Shown: in pieces, positions 34,864 through 46,015 of the stretch
Layout of the letters: each line of letters begins with the position of its first letter
Position numbering within the stretch: the stretch's first letter is position 1
Origin: Turritopsis dohrnii
Lineage: Eukaryota > Cnidaria > Hydrozoa > Anthoathecata > Oceaniidae
Direction: 5' to 3'
Length of the DNA stretch: 64,000 bases
NCBI GenBank assembly: GCA_027922465.2
Contig: BQMF02000005.1
Coordinates: 1,240,001 to 1,304,000 of the forward strand
Made by a program: the position numbers and the translations under genes
The notes under the pieces: model-generated
Seen by the model: only the letters and a program-made list of their open reading frames with translations
What the model was told of the DNA's origin: nothing
The model's database searches: none

Positions 34864-36248
34864 TGTCACCGTAAAATATTACTCCCCAAAATTTATACTC
34901 CCCAGTCATTATTTACTGGGAAATAATTACTCCCCAGTAATATTTTCCCAGGAAATTATGACTCCCGGGAGTATAAATTTACGCGAAAATAATGACTCCC
35001 TTCAGGAAATTTTTACTCCCCTGATAGTATACCAAAAAATTGGCGTATATCTCGATCAACATTCGGTTTCCTGATCTTTTTCTTCCTGCATATCATGAAT
35101 AAATAACAAAAACCAAAATGGAAACTTTGGTTTGCCCAATCGGTATATCTCAAATATTATCGGATTGGCATGGGCTAAAACCTGGTACATTTGCTTGTTC
35201 CTTTGGAAATATGAAGATGCATTTTTTATTCTTTGAAATTTTTTATAAAACAATGCCTAAAGTTTGGGACAATCATAAAAGGCGAAAATTTATACCGTTA
35301 AGATAATTGAAGTCAGCTCACTTTCTACTGTCTTGGTTGGAATATAGAATATTTCAGAAGGAAAATGAAGATTAAAAATCGTTACAGTGGGGATAGCTTT
35401 CTTTGATTTTTTCCGGATGAAAATGTTCTTTGGCGTCACCAGGAGTACGACGGGATGGGGGTAACAACGGGTCACTTTAACATGTAGATTTGATTTTATG
35501 ACGAGGTTTTCTTTTTCAGCAAACACAACAAGAAAGTTTATACATACATTTTTATAACATCTCTACTTAGCAAGTGATTTGATCCTTGCATATTTCGTTT
35601 TATAAATTGTACTTTTATGTGCTTAATTGTAGTGGTGGATGGAATAAGCAGTAGCTTCGACACCCCAGGGCAATATCCATAAAATGGAAGGGTCATAATG
35701 AAGTGCTATTAGGCTGAGTTTAGTGATTACTTCTGGAAAAATGAAAGTTTTGGCACTTTTTGGCAATAAAATCATAAAAATGAGGGAGTCATTATAAAAT
35801 GATTTTGGAGTTGAAAATTTTGCAAGTTCTTCTGAAGTTTGCTTTTTTGCCTCTGTCCTTTGAAATTTCTGTCGGGTACGTATTCCTTCTCAAAAATTCT
35901 TCTACTACCTTCAGGTCCACATGGTTCTTAGATTTACCTGTCTTCGCCATCTTTTCAATTTTACTCTCTGATCCCACATCAAAACAACCCTTCATTGATT
36001 GGAATGTCCAAATCGATTGTTTAATTCGAATATGCAATGGAAGCACTTCATTAGGGAGTCATAATGTACTTGGAAAAAAAACACTCCCCTCTAATTAGAA
36101 CAACTAAATTTGCAATTTAAAGGGGAGTAATTTTTTCCACGGGGGAGTCATAATTTCCCAGGAAATTATTACTCCGGGAGTCATTTTTTCCCGGGAAATA
36201 ATAACTGGGGGAGTAGTTTTTTCCGGGGAGTAAAAATTTACGGTTACA
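34864..36248. mobile_element. Ginger-like DNA transposon remnant (TGT...ACA, CCGG target)
   Basis: The left end TGTCACCGTAAAATATTACT and right end (read inward) TGTAACCGTAAATTTTTACT are inverted repeats. Each is followed by strings of ACTCCCC/GGGAGT motifs. The element is flanked by CCGG at 34860-34863 and 36249-36252. TGT/ACA termini, a 4-bp duplication and an integrase-type zinc-finger (H2C2) fragment inside fit the Ginger superfamily, which has a retrovirus-like integrase. Most of the integrase is gone. Confidence 0.75.
35792..36046 (-). pseudogene. N-terminal integrase-region fragment of the Ginger-like element
   Basis: The frame includes VVEEFLRRNTYPTEISKDRG and KKANFRRTCKIF. It resembles the segment before the H2C2 zinc finger of Ginger and Gypsy-type integrases (L....YP..i.k....k..FRR..k.f). 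It ends in a stop before any catalytic D-D-E region. Assignment rests on this one block plus the element ends. Confidence 0.5.
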
Positions 36249-36508
36249 CCGGCCTTTAGTGACAGGGTTGGGCTTGTATGAGGACGGGCTTATACTCTGG
36301 TGAACTTATCTGTGGTAGTTTACGGTTAGGCGGACAGACTTTGCATTAGCAAAACAAATTTCATGTCACTTTTATATGAAGCGTGGAAATTTGTGTCGTA
36401 CAGGTGTTACGGCATGCGAATAACAATTAAAATCAGCTCGCTTAAGCACCAGTCATTCCGCTTTCGTGTGAGAAAACGTTCATCAAAGATTAACTAAAGA
36501 TTCATTTA

Positions 36509-37187
36509 CACGTATTGTTTTTTATGAGCAACAAATTTATAAGCAACCCTAGGCAAATTTTTAAAAATCTTAAGCAACTTTCGTAGCATGCTTATCGAAC
36601 TTTCGCCTTGTCTAATGTAAATCATTTGACCTGCGATTAGACATTGTCAATATTTTCACTTAAGAATGCAAGAGTTTTCATAAGTACGTCATTAGATTTA
36701 CATTAAACAAGGCAAAAGTTAAATGACACCTAAGCAACATAGCTATTTTAAGATTTACAGTACATACATAAAACACTAATTTATAAGCATAAAACACTAT
36801 GTATAAAAAAAACACTAAAAATGTACATAAAACACTATGTATAGAAGATGAACTCTTCATTATGACAGACGAAGATCAAAATGATGACAATGATTTTATA
36901 GATATTTCGACACTTCCTTAATAATATTTATAAAAATTTGTATACCATATCCCTTATAGTAATAGTTTATAGTCACCATCTCGTTTTATTTAAAAAAAAT
37001 TAAACCCAACACATTCATTGTGTCCCCAAATGCCTCTTTGACTTTTTTCTTGTTTGGTCTGAAATTTCAAAAATTATTCAAGATCAATGTAAGCAACCGT
37101 TTAGCAACTTTATGGATTTTTAGATGACTTTTAAGCAACTTTCCTAGGAGGCAAAAATTTGGGTTGGTTATAAAAAAAAGCACGTGT
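36509..37187. mobile_element. TA-flanked element, CACGT family, copy B
   Basis: TA (36507-36508) then CACGTATTGTTTTTTATGAG at the left. GGTTGGTTATAAAAAAAAGC, ACGTG and TA (37188-37189) at the right. Its right third matches copy A in the opposite orientation: GCCTCCTAGGAAAGTTGCTT, and on the plus strand EDELFIMTDEDQNDDND then FIDISTLP, stop at 36919-36921. A foldback element (36597-36720) is inserted in it. Confidence 0.7.
36597..36720. mobile_element. Foldback miniature element, copy 2
   Basis: Reverse-oriented relative of 3254-3410. Arms are CGAACTTTCGCCTTGTCTAA and its mirror TTAAACAAGGCAAAAGTT. The loop carries CACTTAAGAATGCAAGAG and ATTAGACATTGTCAATA. It sits inside copy B of the CACGT family, so it inserted later. 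Confidence 0.65.
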
Positions 37188-37189
37188 AG

Positions 37190-37493
37190 TGCATTTGCCG
37201 TACAAATTTGGCGCGTTAATAAATCCAGTCAATAATCTCCCACCACCATAACCGTCTGTTTCTCTTATACTTCTTACTGTTCAAACCTGCCGTTATCACT
37301 CTCTCCGTCCGCCGCGCTGATTTGATATAAGTTATTTTTATGTACGTTGATTTTATAAGACGTTCACTCTCGTTGGAGATATCTTAGAAGGCCAAACGCT
37401 CATTACCTGCTGCCACATTTCCTGAAGGATTTTTATTATGATTCAATGAAGCACAATTAGAGCAATGAGCAAGAGAACTTGCAACTAATAACT
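37190..37493. other. No gene recognised
   Basis: Short AT-rich spacer between two miniature elements. Confidence 0.4.
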
Positions 37494-37495
37494 TA

Positions 37496-37972
37496 CCGTA
37501 ATGCTTCGATTAGACGCCCGTTTATTAAATTTTTTGAATTTTTAGGGGGGCGTCTATTCGAGAGGGGCGTTTAAAAGAGGGGGGCGTCTATTGAATTTTT
37601 GTGAAACTCTTCTTTTTCGTAAATATAAACTAAATATAAACATCGATAAAAAATATACAAAATTAATCTTCAAGATCATCGTCAATAAAGACAAAGTTTC
37701 CAACTGTTAGTTTAAAATAAAGAAAGGCGTCTATCGCAAATTTCCATATTTTTATACAAAATGAAAACATTGAGGCTGAAACAATGCAATGTAGTAGTTC
37801 TACATGCCTTAATTAGTGTGTCTCTAATAAACGCCCCTCTCTAGAGAGGGGCGTCTATTCGAGGGGGCGTCTAATAGAGGGGGGCGTTTATTTAAAAATC
37901 TCCTGAAAAGGGGGGGGCGTCAATTCGAGGGGGCGTTTAAAAGAAGGGGGGCGTTTAATCGATGCATTACGG
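37496..37972. mobile_element. TA-flanked miniature element with GGGGGCGTCTATT repeats
   Basis: Inverted ends CCGTAATGCTTCGATTAGAC and (right, read inward) CCGTAATGCATCGATTAAAC, flanked by TA at 37494-37495 and 37973-37974. Clusters of GGGGCGTCTATTCGAG-type motifs lie inside each end. On the minus strand an acidic frame end GNFVFIDDDLED then stop (about 37662-37701) looks like a transposase tail. The element at 59903 has a related left end and a related acidic tail. Confidence 0.75.
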
Positions 37973-37974
37973 TA

Positions 37975-40900
37975 AGTCAATGCACTACACATTCACGAAG
38001 AAGGGAGAGTTAAGTGAGGATTAAAAATCGTGTTTTATTTGAAGCCTAGTTTACGGAAACAACTTAAAGCATTTAAACATCGAAGTAGTTTCTGGACCAA
38101 AAACATCAAAACATCAAAGTTGTAAGAATTAGACCCAGTCTTATTCATAGAATACAAACCAGTTCTTTGAAGCAATACGAATTATTGTGGTACTGTGTAG
38201 TAGGGACTCAAGCAGGATATCGCAATAGTCAGCAATACACTGCGTTCACGATGTCCATGGGAGTTCAAAATGCTACACAAATTGCCGTCCCATATATCAA
38301 AAAGGCAAAAAAAAAAAACAAAAAAAACTGCGTACGAGATTGGAGATTGTCATAACACTGCAGTTTGCAATATTTGTTCAAATGTTCAAATAGTTTCTAT
38401 GAACATGAGAAAGTATCAACAACTGTACCCTGGATAAGTCGAACGTTCGCTAAGTGGAACCATTTTTTCACTTCCTTGAAAGTTCCACATATCGAGCGGC
38501 AACTATATATAATGAAAATAGCAAAAATGGCTGCACTCAAATTAAAGGTCGTACAATAGATAGAGTTCTTTATGATGACGATGCAGTTTCAGGATCTGAA
38601 TTGGTAGAACAGAATTTTAAATAAAAAAAACCGGTCCTATCTAGTTCAGTGAATTGGAAAGCCATCTTAAGGAACCCATACCCCGCGTACATTAGCCTTG
38701 TTTCCAATGTTTGTTTACATATCTAATTAGGCTTAACAGAAAAGGGAATAACCGCCACTTAAATCTAAAGATCACAGTAGGTCAACGTAACGTTTTTACT
38801 CGCATACGATATGCTAATGTTACACCTAGCCTTTCTCTATAAAGTCAAAGAAAGACTGCTGAAACTACTCAAGAAAGTGCCTGGTGTTCTGATCTACGAC
38901 AGAATAAGAAGATCTCTTCAACGTTGGTAAGCGCGTCACAACTCTCATCATCTTACAAAGGAAAACTTCGAAGGTATTAAAATGAAGCTTTCTTTAGTAA
39001 CAAGCAGACATATATGATATTATTTACCTAACAAATTGGGACCATCGAACTTCTTGGAGAGTCCTACTATTATTATTAAAGAGTTTGAAAGAACGAGACG
39101 CCACAAGCCTAAATTCTTATAGGACCAAACATATTTAACAAGATTATCACCATAAAGTTTTTGATGGTCTGAACTTGTAAGGTTAAGGAAAGGGAGTTAG
39201 TTTGAGAGTGAATAGTTGTGCGAGCATTTACGATATATGGTGTTATAAGTCTGGAAACAAAAACATTTAATCGCCTTTTAACTTATACCACAACATAAAC
39301 TGTACCTATAAAAGTATCGTTTATTTAACATCTTAACCCCTGTTGTAGTTTTGATTGAGCACGAACAAGGTTGCAACGGAAAGTGGTTTCAATCGCAATC
39401 TGAAGATAGGAAATAACCGAAACGTTCATCAAGGCCTGGTCATCACTATGACACATTAAGAGTGATTATAACTACATTGCAACCGTGAACAAATGAACAT
39501 GAAATCTTTTTCCATACATATGATATATTCCACATTATGATGCATACCTAAGTTTGACCAGACATTCTGTAGTAAAATCACTTTCAGGTTTATTAAAGGT
39601 TGTATCAGTGGTATTCTTCGTCTGGTAAGTCTTCCCTTTAAAATAAAAATGCATAGTGGTTTCTTATAAGCACACATCTAATGGTTTCTTATGATAAGTT
39701 AGAAGAACGAGAAAGAAAAAACCAATGAATTTTCTTTAAGTATAATAGAAAAGCTGTTGTTTAAGTTAGCGGGTGACTTAGAAGAGAGATATAGAAATGA
39801 AAAGAACGCAGTATATATAATCGCCAGAGAAAAGGAGGTGGTGTAAACCTTGTAAAATTTGTTGGGTTAGCGAGGTTCAGGCTATTCCTCGTTAATTCAG
39901 ATTATTTTCAGAAGCTTTAACCGAGACATTTAATGCTTTCAAATTGTTAGATGAACACACTCTTATATACTTGACACACCTTAAATCAAAATCCTTTACT
40001 GAAGTTTTAACCAATCCAGAATAAATCAATTTCTGAATGCTCTCGTTCGTTTCCCTTTTCTTTCTTATGAAAAATATAATTTTGAAAAGTTAGTTGGCTT
40101 GTAATTTGAGAGACTATTACCGTCTCCGAAAGATTTGCTAAAGACAGTGACTTATCCTAAGCTGATAAACTTATCATCTAATGTCATCACAGCTTTAGGC
40201 AAAACTTCTTCGAGAAATCGTCACCGTTTATTTTTTACACGTTTGACAGTTTTAATTAAAAGGTGAATACATAACGAATAGATCACTCATGCGTTTCGAT
40301 TCTCTTTTCCACCAGCTTTAAATGTATAAATCGGAATATACCTTAAATGTAATGTACCTCAGTTGTTTACTAATGGGCGCTTAAAGAGGGTGTAAAAATA
40401 TGGGTGGACATTAATTTGAGAGGCGCTATATCCAAAAATTACGTTATGCAATTTAATAACAAATCAACTGCTGAAAAATATCAAAAATATACAGCGATAA
40501 AAAAACATACCCAATGAATGGATGAAATGAATGGCGAAAGGAGGACTTCACTGGTTCTCTGGAAGGTTACCCTGTGTTGGTTACAGTGACTAATTTGAAA
40601 AAAATGTAGTTGCTGCTGTGAAAATTTTCTCGTTAAAACGTGCTCCGTGAAACTCTGTGGATAAGCTTTGGAAACTTTGTAAAGGGAATATGTACAAACC
40701 AGACACGATGGTTATTAGCAATAGTTTTTCTCGAAGGGACCAAATTGGTAAATGGCCTCATTAAAAGAATATACTCAAATGAAAATGTTCACCTAAAAAC
40801 ACCTTGAAAAAAATCTTAACATCATAAGACTAAAACTATGTCCAAAACAAGCGCTAAAATTTTTTTAACGATGTGAAAGGTTGCAGCTGTTCTTGATTGT

Positions 40901-42289
40901 ATAACGCAGTTCTATCACCAAGCCAGATTAAAAATCCAGCTATGTATTGACAAAAGTACTCGATGTGATGTTGTTTAATGATGGAGGAAAGATTGATGAT
41001 GAATCAATGAAAGATACAATTCAATATGCGATTTCACGCGATGGATTATACGATTCCACACGATGCAATGCGATTCCACACGATGCTATGGGATTTGATA
41101 AGACGCGACTAGACGTAATACGATGTTTTACAAGACGATACGATGCAAGACATTTATTTCCGATATGAAACAAGATGACATTTTATGACATTTTATATTC
41201 GAAGCGAAGACAGCGCATTGTCTTTTTTGTTGTGGATGTGGAACAAGAAATGTGAAGGTCTAATAGCATGATTAGGAAAGCAAAAAGAAAGCTTGGTTTT
41301 GCCAATTTTAAAGCCAGTTTCTAATCAGTACATGGACACTAACAGCAAAGCAAGAAAGAACAAAATGCGAATCCATTTTTGCCCCACAGAACATACGTCC
41401 AATGAACTTTTCCACGAAATGCAATGTATTTAGCTTCATTCCTTCACAGAAATGTAGCTTGAACTACCAGATATTAGGAAAGGTACTTCCCTAACTGAAA
41501 TCATAGAAATACGAAAATTTCTATGCTCAAATAGACCCAGAGTGCAATCAGTGCTACTCTTCACAAGAGTTACACACTGAGGAAAGCCACAATGCTATGG
41601 CTGCATTAATATATTATAGCTATATATTATTATAACATTATATATATTATAGTAAAGAACTTCCGTAAATGCTTGAAGCTTGCAAAAATGCCCCATTAGA
41701 TGTTTCTAGATTTTCTACAAATACTATCATTGCAAAATCTTTATCCTGATGAATATTGTATATGATATATTATATCATATTATATATGATATTTTGTTTA
41801 TTAAAATGATTGATTAAATCACTGCAAATGACCCCAATTCTTCTTAGAAAAGGAAGAAGAAATTCATGCCTCGTTATCTATACGCCTTCTTCTTAGGTAT
41901 TAATAAAGGATTTTGCATGGAAGAAAACGGTACCTGAATAGGTATGCTTCTCTTACGGGTGTATTTTTATGTGGGCACTCATTCAAGCATTTACAGTTTC
42001 CAATCATATTTCAAATAGATAATAAATTCCATAAATACACGTTTGTAACAACAAAAATTAAGTGTTCGTGTTGAAATTATGAATGATCTAAAGGGAAATG
42101 AAAAATGTTATTGAATTTGTGGGTCATGTTTGGTGATAAGGATTCATAAATATCACAGTGTTGTAATTGGGTTGGCTCTTTTAAAGCTTTGAATAGCGAA
42201 GAAAAAACATTTCCTGCCGATATCTAAGTTACACCTCTATCTCCACATAAAATTATTTGAAAGGAACAAAAGCTCATATCAAGCGTAAA
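37975..42289. other. No gene recognised
   Basis: AT-rich DNA. It includes a motif shared with 30347 at about 38431-38461, a fragment at 40370-40435 with GGGCGCTTAAAGAGGG and GAGAGGCGCTA resembling the pogo-like ends at 37.5 and 59.9 kb, a short minisatellite near 41.1 kb, and an AT palindrome cluster at 41608-41800. No domain is seen in the frames present. Confidence 0.4.
41030..41165. repeat. Degenerate minisatellite, CGATTCCACACGATGC type
   Basis: Imperfect direct repeats of about 20 bp: ACGATTCCACACGATGCAAT, GCGATTCCACACGATGCTAT, and several decayed ACGATG/GACG copies on both sides. Confidence 0.6.
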
Positions 42290-43950
42290 ATTCCGAACAT
42301 AACCAAAAACAATCGTTTCCAACATGATTGGACAGCTAAATAGACACTTTCCATCTGAAAGGCGTGCCATAATATGAAATGGAAACATAGAAGAACATCT
42401 ACCAGTGGTTAGCCACCTTCATTATTTTTATATTCAATTCCATATATTAACCACTACATTCCAAACACAACCAAACATAATCGTTTCCAACATGATATTT
42501 GCAACTGACATTGATCACAACAGCTACGTTACATTTCTGTTAAAAGAACGAAATGGAAACTTACCTGAACTAACCAGACATCTGATTTGAAAGAGGATAT
42601 GCTTACATACAAGAACGGCTACCATACACTAGTAGTTATCAATCTCCAACTTCTCTTTCCTCGATTCTACATATCAATCGTAACATTCCGAACACAACCA
42701 AAAGCATAATCGTTTCCAAGATTGATGTGGATCGCAACTGGATTTAATAAAAGACAAATTTATGAATGGTCACTTAAACTGAATTGAATACGAACTGAAT
42801 AACTTAGATTTCTTAAAAAAACTTACCTTCCGAACACACAAAGCTTGTTCCTGTAACAGTTATCTAATATTTATGCGTTTGTCACTGCTTTCATTGTACG
42901 CATCACAACTTCCAACTGAAAAGAATTTAAGAAACTAAACTTCACAGAATGTTTTTTGTAACAGAAGATGAAAAAAGAGTAAATTCACAAGATTTTTACA
43001 ACCTTATATGGTCAACATTATATGGTCAACAATTGGTGTATAACATAGGGAAGGGTGGGCCAACAAGTATCTTAATGTACGATCAAACGTCTTTTATATA
43101 GCAACTTTCTTAAAACTATTCAAGTAAAAAATGACCTTCCTCTTACTATTAATCAGTTTCATTTTCTTCAGTCATTTCTTCATTCCTTCATTTCTCAAAA
43201 TCCGTACTTAGATCTAAATCTGTTATTTCATCTGGTTCATCCGATATCCATCACAATGAAAACGATTTTTCACCATATCTTCATAGTTGTTTTGAAACAA
43301 GATTAATCAATTTTACTGAAACACAAAATGACACAAATCGTATTGTTAATGCCTTTGATAATAGATAATAACATATATACAGTTTGACATAATAGATGGC
43401 TGTCAGATCAAATCAGGGTTGGCATTATTTGGATATTATATGAAGCATTACTAATGTTTTCCTTGATGTCTCGTCTCACATTTCTTTCATTTCCTCGACC
43501 ACTTGCAACTTTCCAATACAATGTTGTCTAGAAACTAAAACGCCACACGACTTACATTGGATTCATATACAGTAGTTTACACTGACAAACCAGACAATGT
43601 AGATACATAGGTAGTTATAAAACATACCTGAACAATAAAACTGAGCTGTTATTGCCTTGTATTTGTCTCTTCTGGCAATACAGTCAATGCTCAACCAATT
43701 GCAACTTCTTCCCAATAAGTGTGACCTACAAACTGAAAAGCAATACATCGGAATTATATACTACATTTTACTCTGATAGTTAAAGCAAACGAGAAACCAA
43801 TTAACCATGCAGATTGATAGTAACGCCCATACCTGAATAATAAAAGCTGGAAGTGTTGTCATCTTACCATCTATAACAAAAACATGATCACAACATTTCG
43901 AACAGCTCCCTCTAATTCCCTCTCTTTCCCCGCTTTCAGTTCAATAATGG
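42290..43950. repeat. Degenerate long-period tandem repeat region
   Basis: Several blocks recur in order. CCGAACACAACCAAA plus CATAATCGTTTCCAA occurs near 42296, 42462 and 42688. GCAACTT..CC.ATA followed by an AAACTGAAAAGC-like stretch occurs near 43505 and 43700. CATACCTGAAYAATAAAA occurs near 43624 and 43831. Spacing is roughly 150-220 bp, so this is probably an old satellite with a unit near 195 bp. Confidence 0.45.
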
Positions 43951-46015
43951 GGTGATTAATAAAGACATTAATGAATCACAGCAAAAATATAAATAAATAG
44001 GATAAATAATTGAGTGGCAGCCGAAACTGACAAGATAATACTATTAATTTCGTTAATACTATGAAAGTAACTATACTGCTATAAAAATACTATTAAATAC
44101 TATAAATACTACAAAATACTCATGTTATCCTTGATTGGTAATTACAGTGAAAAGAAGGGATAAATGGAACGAAAACAATAAGGAAACTATAACCACCTAT
44201 CTCCCTCTCTTTATATGATAATATAAACATAAGTTAAACATAGAATGTTAAAAATTATGAATACATTAATCATTAGAAAAACATATTAGACAAAGTTTAG
44301 GGAAACATGAAATAATGACATAATAAAAGGTAAAGGATAAAATTGTGGAAAAAAAGGAAAATATCAACTATAAAAATAATATAGAAATATAAAAATAAAC
44401 ATACGAATAACGAATGAATTGACTAATGAATGAATGTAAGGAGAAATAGTGAAATAAGAAGGGTAAAAAAGAAAAAGTGTGAAACAAAGGTTATGAAATA
44501 GAGAAACATAATGAATAAAAATATAACAATAATATAATAACAGGAATAATAATGAGAAGGGAAAGTGAACAATAAATTTGAAAGTGAGAAGAATGAGAAA
44601 AAGGGAGGCGTGTAATTAAAAAACTATTAAATATACCAAGATTAATATAATGAAACGTTAAATGTATAATAAAGTTAAATAATAATAAACGTAATGTAAT
44701 TCAGAATAATATGTGAAATATAGATGGTGAAATATAAAGTATAAAATGGCGGCAGAATGAGAAACGTTTTGAACGGGAAGGAAAAGAATTCTAGCTAATT
44801 GAGAAATTATGGTGATAATAATGTATAATACAAATAACTAGAAAAATATAAATAGGAGTACTTATGGGTAGAATAAGAATTGGAAATATGAAAATAGAAG
44901 GTTATTTTGGGCGAAAATGTTGCATAAGTGAGTAAGGAGAAATGGGGAAAAGGAGTGGAATGTTAATATAATGTAAGAATGCTGATAACTAGAGGATTGA
45001 ATAAAAATGGGAAGTATGGCAACAGAGGGTAATGCTTGGAAAAAAGGTCGAAGAAATGAGTGAGACAGGGATAGGAAAAGGGAGAGGAATCTAAATGTAA
45101 TGAGAAAAAATAGCATAGGATAGTGATGAAGGCAGTGTAGGTCAGAAAAAAGGTTGGAGTAAGAGTAAGAGGCGGCAATTGATAGAAAATAAGTAGATGG
45201 GCGCAGAATTATACTATGAATTATAACAAAGCGAAAAACACATGGTTGAAATATATAACACTATAAAAATATAGGTAGGTGTATAAATGGGAGAAAGTAA
45301 TTGTGGACACATGAATTGACAGAATAAAAATAGTCGAAAAAGAGATAAGTGAAAATACAATTGAAAGCGTGATGGCGCCGTAGTATAGTGGTTATCACTC
45401 TTGATTTCATGCGAGAGATCGGAGTTCAATTCCCCTTGGCGGCGATTCACCATGCGCGAGTGAATGTACCATAGCGCCGGGTCGACCCATGCCATGTGAG
45501 GGAAATTGGGAAGATGATACATCGGGTGTTGCAGGAAGGTCATCCAGAAGAGCACAGGCCCTTGATTGGGTTTGTGTCACTCATAAGAGTGTCAAATACT
45601 TCGGAGCCTCCAACCTAAGCCGTGGCCCCTCCTGGAAAGCAGATGCAATAGCAACTGAGTGAGGCTAGCCACGTAAAACAATACCAAATAAATAAATAAA
45701 GAATGAGTCGTTAGAAATAGAAATAGGACGAAAAGGTATGGGTGAAATAGGTTTATGAAAAAAATAACCGAATAAGTAATAAAATTGGCCGAGAAAGAAG
45801 CAAATAAAATGGATAAAAGTAAATGTATTTGGGGAAATAAGTTTGGACGGAGTGAAAGTGGTGGTGGGGGGATGAAAGAGGAGGAATGCAGATAAGTGCA
45901 TTAAAATAAGGACAGCATAGGTATAGTTAATAAGAGCCAAGATTTGACCGGATGCGTATGTGGGGTGGGTGTAGTGAGGATCAGGTGACTACCAATGAGG
46001 TAAGAGGGAAAGTAA
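43951..46015. other. Purine-rich tract with strong strand asymmetry
   Basis: For about 2 kb the plus strand is dominated by A and G (runs such as GAAATAGTGAAATAAGAAGG), broken only by the SINE at 45374. Minus-strand frames therefore appear as long F/L/S/P-rich open frames, which are compositional artefacts. The bias ends sharply near 46018, where the plus strand becomes pyrimidine-rich for about 200 bp. Confidence 0.6.
45374..45701 (+). mobile_element. tRNA-derived SINE
   Basis: The head (45374-45446) is tRNA-like: GGCGCCG acceptor start, A box TAGTATAGTGG, stem CTCTTG/CGAGAG, and B box GAGTTCAATTCC. A non-tRNA body of about 220 bp follows with AGGAAGGTCATCCAGAAGAG and GAGCCTCCAACCTAAGC, and the element ends in an AAATAAATAAATAAAG tail. 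An internal Pol III promoter plus an A-rich tail is the SINE plan. It stands out in GC content from the purine-rich DNA around it. No clear target duplication was found. Confidence 0.75.

Larger units (their letters stand above)
34189..36255. mobile_element. Harbinger-like element split by a Ginger-like insertion
   Basis: The left end is AAGCCGGGGCAAATCGAGCC then AACATTTCGGCCAACATT. The right end, read inward, is AGGCCGG, interrupted by the Ginger-like element, then GGCAAATCGAGACAACATTT. TTA flanks both sides (34186-34188 and 36256-36258), the Harbinger-type target. Inside, 34586-34696 carries a MADF/Myb-like fragment of the accessory protein. The intact length without the insertion would be about 680 bp. 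Confidence 0.8.

Noticed and set aside
41608..41800. AT-rich palindromes considered as a replication origin
   Set aside because: Simple TA-rich self-complementarity is expected in DNA this AT-rich, and nothing else supports an origin.
44862..45555. Long minus-strand frames rich in F, L, S and P
   Set aside because: Overlapping frames on one strand result from the purine-rich composition; no domain is visible.
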